Shown: piece by piece, positions 29,715-35,049 of the stretch
Layout: each line of letters opens with the position of its first letter
Numbering within the stretch: the stretch's first letter is position 1
Assembly: GCA_048213135.1 (NCBI GenBank)
Contig: PS015417.1
Location: 1 to 35,049 of the forward strand
Direction of reading: 5' to 3'
Source: Reclinomonas americana ATCC 50394
Lineage: Eukaryota; Jakobida; Jakobea; Jakobida
DNA length: 35,049 nucleotides
Notes under the pieces: generated by a model
Database searches by the model: none
The model's input: only the letters and a program-made list of their open reading frames with translations
Told to the model about the DNA's origin: nothing
Program-made: the position numbers and the translations under genes

Positions 29715-31209
29715 TTAGAAACCACCGGTGCCCAACGAGGCCTCATCGGCGGCCGCCGTCTTCATGAAGTTGACGTAGCCCTCCGACAGGAATTGGGTCG
29801 CAGCCAGCGTGCCGACCTGGAACTGCGGGGAGTACTGTGGTGCGAGGGAGGAAGGGGAGAGAGAGAGTGAGAATCAAAGCGAAGGAGAAAAGAGCAGGAG
29901 AGCACGTGATGCAGATTTCTTGCTTCTGTTCAGTGCATGTATGTACTGTTGTGTCACTTGCGTGGCACGAGGATGGGAAAAAACAGAGGCGAGAGAAGGC
30001 GTCTACGACGAAATGTACAACCACAACCAGCAGAATTAGCGTGCTGATTTGGCCTGACTGAAGAAGGACTGCTCTGCCTTCTGCTTAGGTGACCGCACAA
30101 CAAGAATACTTTGCAAAGAAAGGACGCGAGAAGTGTGGAAAAGCGCACATATGCGCCTAATACCTTACGCAGGAAGTGGAGCGAGGGTTGAAAGAATGCA
30201 AGAAGCAGAAAAGCGAGAATGTCCGCGGCTCTCCCTTCTGGCAGCATAAGAGGAATGCTTCAGTGAGAAGCGCAAGGTAGAGCCCAAGAACAGGGTGCAG
30301 GTGTGGGCAATTGTTCACAAGGGCGCTCACAAAAAAGTAAACAGAGAACGAGAACCTTCTGGTGAACGGGTTAACGGGGATGCATTTGCGACGTGAGAAC
30401 GCGAAAGGATAGAGTAGAGAGGCGCACATCTGCGACATCGCAGGCTGTGGAGCGCAGGAAGAAGGCAGGAGCTGAATAAAGAAGGAAAAAACTAGAATGC
30501 CCGCGGCTCAGACAGGCGAGGCGAATGTTTTGAGAAGCACACAATAGAGCCCAAAGCCTCTATTCCCAGGTGCGAAGGAAGAAGCCCGTGACATCAATTC
30601 CTGGATCTATTGTTGGGAAAGGACGAGAAAGACGAACACGCAAGCTTCTGAGCAAGTACAAAACGGTGCGCATTCGTGCAACATTGCAGGTGGCTCTCAG
30701 CAGCGCAGTGTAGTGACAGGGCGATGAGAGACAAGGAGAGGAGCGAACGAGTGAGAACGGAGCGGTTGACTGCAATGCTTTCTCGGACACAAGGGGTCAG
30801 TGTTGACTGGATGATTCGAGGTGCGCATGATAAGAAGAGAAAGAGAAGGAGAGAGAGCGAGAGAGAGGAAAGGAAGGGCGCGGAAGAGCAAAGAGATTTA
30901 CCCGCGAAGTCAATACATCGCACAGCAAGTACTCTGTATCAAATAAAAAAAACGCAACGACAGTGGGGTTGGCCATCACCGCGTGATCCAGGCCAATCAG
31001 GCCAGCAGTGGCCGCGTAGTGCTCACCACTACACAACAAAACAAGCACACAAACGCCACATAAGTGAGAGAAAGAGAGAGAAAGAGATATCGGTGAACCC
31101 GTGCTCTTTCTCAAGCAGGGAAGCACACAAGCACGTAAGAACATGCACTAGCAGGGGAGAGAGAGAGAGAGAGAGAAGAAGAGAAGAAAGAAGAAGAGAA
31201 GAAGAAGAA

Positions 31210-31241
<32 letters not shown>

Positions 31242-31272
31242 AGAAGAAAAGTTTACACTGATCTCTCACTCA

Positions 31273-31309
<37 letters not shown>

Positions 31310-31466
31310 TCACTCACTCACTCACTCACTCACTCACTCACACACACACTCTTACTCACACAATCACACACACTCACTCTCCCCTCACTCTCTCACTCTG
31401 CCTCACTCTCTCTCTCTCACGCAACTTGGGGCCCACAGCACTCGACAACGACGGAACAGACGACAT
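29715..31466 (-). CDS. Small-protein array gene D (76 aa, 3 exons, unknown family)
   Basis: Exons 31426-31466, 30959-31028 and 29715-29834 (41+70+120 nt) join in phase. The product starts MSSVPSLSSAVGPNGEHY, continues AATAGLIGLDHAVMANPTV and YSPQFQVGTLAATQFLSEGY, and ends GTGGF. It differs from B and C in the N-terminal LIDP block, here replaced by LSSA. Both donors are GTTGCG. Its start codon is 63 bp from the divergent UQCC1 start. Intron 2 is 1.1 kb and has internal diverged repeats. Function unknown. Confidence 0.85.
29835..30958 (-). repeat. Intron 2 of gene D with diverged internal repeats
   Basis: About 270-bp-spaced similar segments: GAATGTCCGCGGCTC...AGAGCCCAAGAAC near 30215-30292 and GAATGCCCGCGGCTC...AGAGCCCAAAGCC near 30496-30557; also GCGCACATATGCG near 30145, GCGCACATCTGCG near 30422 and GTGCGCATTCGTGC near 30666. 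No exon is identified inside. Confidence 0.6.
31150..31420. repeat. GA, GAAGAA and CA/CT repeats in intron 1 of gene D
   Basis: Plus strand shows (GA)n, (GAAGAA)n at about 31180-31250, (CA)n at about 31275-31305 and (CACT)n near 31305-31340, all inside the 31029-31425 intron. Confidence 0.85.
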
Positions 31467-31529
31467 TCTTCTCACTCACTCACTCACACAAGAAAGCTTG
31501 TCCTGTTTGTCACACTCACTCACTGACAA
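31467..31529. promoter_or_regulatory. 63-bp divergent promoter between gene D and UQCC1
   Basis: Start codons of the minus-strand gene D and plus-strand UQCC1-like gene face apart with 63 bases between. The space has CACTCACTCACTCACACAAG and TCACACTCACTCACTGACAA flanking AAAGCTTGTCCTGTTTG. No TATA box is evident. Confidence 0.5.
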
Positions 31530-33666
31530 ATGCTTCTCCGCGCGACCACACGACTGCTCACACTCTCGCGCCCTTCCTGTGCGCATGTGCGCTCATTGGC
31601 ACTCTTCTCTTCCTCTGCATCGCAACCTCAACAACAGCAACAGCAAGAGCAACAACAACAACAGCAAGAGAATGCAGAAGAACCAAAGGCAAGTCACCTC
31701 TCTGTCTCTCTCTCTCAAGTTTGTCACTGTTTGCTCTCGTGTTGTGTGTGTCTCTCTCTCTTTTCTGAGATGTGATTGCTGCATCTCTCTCTCCGTCGTT
31801 CTCTCCGTATCTCCTCATGCATTTCTCTCCTCGTCTCCTCCTTTGTTGCCTCTCTCCCTTCTCTCGTTCTCCTTTACAAGCTACTGCCTCTCCTTTGTCA
31901 CCTCTCTCCCTTCTCTTCCCTGTCCCTTCACTCTGCTTCTTCTCTCCTTCTCTCGCTCTCCTGTCATTGCCCTCACTCGTTCTCCTTCACTGACCACTGC
32001 GTCTCCCTTCCCTCACTCTCATTCATCTTCACAAGCCACTGCCTCTCCTTTGTCGCCTCTCTCCCTTCTCTTCCTTGGCCCTTCTCTCCTCCTGTCATTG
32101 CCCACTGTCTCCCTCTTCTCCTCCCTTCTGTTCATGTCCCTCGTTCTCCTTCACAAGCTACTGCCTCTCCTTTGTCACCTCTCTCCCTTCTCTTCCATTG
32201 CCCTTCACTCTGCTTCTTCTCTCCTCCTGTCTTTGCCCACTGTCTCCCTCTTCTCATCCCTTCTGTTCATGTCCCTTCCCTCACTCTCGTTCTCCTTCAC
32301 AAGCCACTGCCTCTCCTTTGTCTCCCCTCTCCTTTCTCTTCCATTGCCCTTTTCACTCTGCTTCTTCTCTCCTCCTGTCATTGCCCACTGTATCCCTCTT
32401 CTCCTCTCTTCTGTTCACGTCCCTTCCCTCATTCTCGTTCTCGTTCACAAGCCACTGCCTCTCCTTTGTCTCCCCTCTCCCTTCTCTTCCATTGCCCTTT
32501 TCACTCTGCTTCTTCTCTCCTCCTGTCATTGCCTGCTGTCTCCCTCTTCTCCTCCCTTCTGTTCATGTCCCTTCCCTCATTCTCGTTCTCGTTCACAAGC
32601 CACTGCCTCTCCCTTGTCTCCCTCTCCCTTCTCTTCCCTGGCCCTTCACTCTCCGTGTCTTCCTCCTCTTCTTTTCTCTTCCCTCTCTTCTCTCTGCTCT
32701 CTTCACTCACTTCCGCTGCTTTGCTCATTCTCCTTCACTGCCCACTGCCTCTCCCTTCTCCCTTCCCTCCCTCTTCCCCCTCCCTCCTTATCCTCTGCCC
32801 CTCTCCTTCTCCTTATCCCTCTCTTTCTCCCTCTCCTTCCCTTCCCCCGTTTCTCCCTTCCCCCTCCCTTCCCCCTGTACAGCCCGGCTTCCTCCGCCGC
32901 ACTATCCTCCGCTTCATGGGCTACTACAGCCTCGAGAGCGTGCATCTGCGCGCCTCCGCCCAGCTCTTCTCCACCATTCGCGCCCAGTGTGAATCGCCGG
33001 CACTGTACACGGGTCAGTGTTGAGACGAGCACTTAGCAAGCGAACATGCACAACCATCGCTCATCGTTGCTGACGCAGCATTCCAGCTTCCTCGCGACTT
33101 TCGCAGCGAGTACGCCATGCTGACGCTGCATACGTGGTTTGTACTGTCACGGTTGCGTGCGTGCGGTCGCGAGGGGCAGGATCTGCGGGCGACGCTGTGC
33201 GAGGCGTTGTGGGATGATACGTTCCGGAGAGTGCGCGAAAAGGGAGTTGCGTAGTGGCGCGCATCGCTTGTGCACACTCGCAGCGGTGAGACTCAACCAG
33301 ACAATTGCCGTGCACAAAAAAAGGTCACGGAGATGCGTGTGGGCAAGCAGGTGAAGCAGTTGCAGCAGTCGTTCCTCGGCGCTGCCGTGTCGTTCGACAA
33401 GGGCATTGTTGCGTCTCTCCTCCTGTCGCGCACGCGCTTTCTTTGTACAAACGACTGTGGTGCAGGCCAACACCGCCAACAACAATGAGGCGCTGCGGTC
33501 GGCGCTGTGGCGCAACGTGTACGCGGAGCAGGGAGCGAGCGCCGATCAACCGCACATTCACCGGCTCGTCAGCTACGTCTACGGCAACATTCATCGGCTA
33601 GAGAAGATCTCCAACTACGACATGATGCACGGTCGTGCCACGTTCCAGGAGCTCAAGGCCGAGTGA
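31530..33666 (+). CDS. Ubiquinol-cytochrome c reductase assembly chaperone (UQCC1/CBP3 family, 5 exons)
   Basis: Exons 31530-31688, 32883-33012, 33079-33245, 33324-33407 and 33466-33666 join in phase to 246 residues. Exon 1 is an Arg/Ser/Leu-rich presequence (MLLRATTRLLTLSRPSCAHV) followed by a Gln-rich run, as expected for mitochondrial import. The conserved chaperone domain then shows GYYSLESVHLRASAQLF, FQLPRDFRSEYAMLTLHTWF, the central LW(D)D segment, VGKQVKQLQQSFLGAAVSFD and LWRNVYA near the end. CBP3/UQCC1 helps synthesis and early assembly of cytochrome b of respiratory complex III. Intron 1 is GC-AG (AAG/GCAAGT). The acceptor of the fourth exon is uncertain: an AG at 33289-33290 would add 11 in-frame residues. 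Introns 3 and 4 have GTTGCG donors. Confidence 0.93.
31860..32882 (+). repeat. About 147-bp pyrimidine-rich tandem repeats in UQCC1 intron 1
   Basis: A unit containing CTGCCTCTCCTTTGTC, CTTCTCTTCC, CACTCTGCTTCTTCTCTCC and GTTCATGTCCCTTCCCTCA recurs at about 31884, 32039, 32161, 32308, 32455 and 32602; the last copies are spaced 147 bp. The whole intron is pyrimidine-rich. Long open frames across it are compositional. Confidence 0.9.
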
Positions 33667-33827
33667 TGAGAGCGTAGCGATCGCAGCACCACGCACTATT
33701 AGACGACGACGAAAACAATGACTACATTCTGCTCTTGTTTGTTTGTTTGCTTTTTCCACTTGGCCACCCGCAAGAAAGAATAAGGGGAAAATACGGTAGC
33801 GGGGGTACAACGGCCCACGGCTTGCCC
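33667..33827. other. Convergent 3' region of UQCC1 and the last gene
   Basis: About 160 bases between the two stop codons. It includes GACGACGACGAAAACAATG, a TTGTTTGTTTGTTTGC run and AAGAAAGAATAAGGGGAAAATACG. Nothing coding is supported. Confidence 0.45.
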
Positions 33828-34925
33828 TCATGTCTCGTGCATCTTCAACAAATCAAACACTTGCCGCGAGTACCCGTTCGATTGCAGCCATTCCTGAGTG
33901 AGGCGAGAGGAGGTGAGCAGAGAAGGAAAAGGGAATGACGGATACTCTTGGTGGGCTTGCCACTTCTCACTCCGCCTGCCGTTTGCATGCGTGACTGGAC
34001 ACATTCCCTCAAGAGCAATCGCTCTCTGTGCCACTGCCTTCTACTCTTGCGTGTTTGCAAGTGCATTCCATTCTCATAATCAAGGCGCTTCTTCTCTCTC
34101 CTACCACCTAGTCCTCACATGAGTGCACACCTCCCTTCTTCTCAGCCTTGAATCTTGCCGCACTTGGCTTTCTTTTTCTCTTTTCATCTACATCCTCATC
34201 CTCGCGAGCGTGCACACCTTTCTTCATCTCATGCTTGACATTCACTTCACGTCACTCACGCACTCTCTCCCACTTCCTTGTTCTCGCGACCTTAGCCACA
34301 GTCCGTCTTCTCATGGTAGACGCTCACCGCACTTCTTCCACACACTCTCTCTCCCCATATCCTCGTCCTCGCGAGCGCGCACATCTTCCTTCTTTTCATG
34401 CTTGACATTCACTTCACGTCACTCACGTACTCTCTCCCACTTCTTGCTCTGGCGAACGCAGCCACAGTCCGTCTTCTCATGTACAACACTTCTCTTCTCT
34501 CTCAACCTCCTCATCTCTTCTCCCAATGCTTATGATAACCTCACTGCTCTCTCGTCCTCCCGCTCACGTACGCACTCGCTCGCACTCTACCCACTTCCTT
34601 GTTCTCGCGTAATTATCACAGACCGTCTTCTCATGTTTCCACTCGCCTCACTTCTGCCACACACATACACGCATACACATCCTCATCCTCGCGAGCGTGC
34701 ACACCTTTTTTCTTCTCATGCTTACGGTCACCTCACTCCTCTCACATACTCATTTCCGAGTCCCCTCCTTCTTCCTCATCTCTCGTTCTCTTCCCTATCC
34801 TCCCTTCTCCCTCTCCCTCCCTCTTTCTGTTTTCCTTCCCTCCCTCTCACCTTGAATGCATCCTTTACATGCTGCTGTATTTCGGCCGTGCATCCCAACT
34901 CCTGTCCCCGAGCCTCGGCACGACT
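33828..34925 (-). CDS. 3' end of an unidentified gene (last two exons visible)
   Basis: The terminal exon 33828-33893 encodes EWLQSNGYSRQVFDLLKMHE plus a final Thr and stop. It follows, in phase 0, an exon at 34851 to about 34925 encoding SRAEARGQELGCTAEIQQHV then KDAFK (donor GTGAGAG). The exon's upstream edge is uncertain: the frame stays open to about 34960. The peptide is helical and protein-like. The rest of the gene lies beyond the window. I do not recognise the family. Confidence 0.6.
33894..34850. repeat. Last intron of the terminal gene, CT-rich with about 160-bp repeats
   Basis: Plus-strand copies of a unit with CCTCGTCCTCGCGAGCGYGCACA, CATGCTTGACATTCACTTCA, CGTCACTCACGYACTCTCTC and CAGTCCGTCTTCTCATG recur around 34195-34315, 34360-34482 and (diverged) 34560-34715; the CCGTCTTCTCATG landmark is at about 34303, 34470 and 34623. 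Confidence 0.8.
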
Positions 34926-34980
34926 CTGTGCATCATCAAAGCAACAGTGGGTAAGCGACACCCCATGGACAGGAGGACAG

Positions 34981-34981
<1 letters not shown>

Positions 34982-35040
<59 letters not shown>
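34982..35040. repeat. (CA)n dinucleotide repeat
   Basis: Perfect AC repeat of nearly 60 bases at the right end of the window, probably in an intron of the partial minus-strand gene. Confidence 0.95.
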
Positions 35041-35042
<2 letters not shown>

Positions 35043-35049
35043 CTTACGA

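Noticed and set aside
30676-33036. A 786-codon plus-strand open frame
   Set aside because: It runs through gene D introns, CA/CT repeats and the UQCC1 intron. Its composition is Ser/Leu/Pro/His low complexity, and real exons on both strands cross it in other frames.

Overview
This is a nuclear genome fragment from a eukaryote, probably a unicellular protist. It has GC-rich genes dense in short spliceosomal introns (about 60-80 nt), very small intergenic spaces, a recognisable U2 spliceosomal RNA, and eukaryote-specific genes (kinesin heavy chain, Derlin, YIPF6-like Golgi protein, UQCC1/CBP3). Introns and intergenic DNA carry long polypurine/polypyrimidine tracts, dinucleotide repeats and minisatellites. 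Seven runs of N (1152-1171, 5034-5053, 5873-5892, 17663-18118, 18796-18927, 21773-22028, 23463-24321) are assembly gaps, mostly next to GA tracts. I cannot name the lineage.

Layout. 1-426 (+): last exon of a gene with two ubiquitin-interacting motifs, probably proteasome subunit Rpn10. 582-4518 (-): 14 exons of a nuclear UBZ4 zinc-finger protein, 5' end missing. About 5103-5312 (+): U2 snRNA. 6125-7461 (+): a divergent P-loop GTPase-like protein ending in CC. 7576-11092 (-): WD40 protein in 14 exons. 11155-12074 (+): glutathione S-transferase, 62 bp from the divergent WD40 start. 12181-13239 (-): YIPF6-like. 13315-22488 (-): kinesin-1-like heavy chain, interrupted by three gaps. 22578-25532 (-): Derlin. 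25797-26331: 16-bp minisatellite. 26611-31466 (-): four tandem three-exon genes for 69-76-residue proteins of a family I do not recognise. 31530-33666 (+): UQCC1/CBP3. 33828-34925 and beyond (-): 3' end of an unidentified gene.

Exon boundaries were set by reading frame. For most genes the exon lengths and phases agree across every junction, which supports the models. Doing this exposed an unusual 5' splice site: at least 27 introns begin GTTGCG, with GTTACG, GTTTCG and GTTCG variants, beside ordinary GTGAG/GTGCG donors.

The genes are not an operon-like functional unit. Themes are ubiquitin biology (Rpn10-like, UBZ4 protein, Derlin), secretory-pathway membranes (Derlin, YIPF6, lipid-tailed GTPase-like protein, kinesin transport) and mitochondrial complex III assembly (UQCC1). 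The strongest candidates for something undescribed are the four-gene small-protein array, the GTTGCG donor class, and a kinesin stalk apparently built from a repeated three-exon module.
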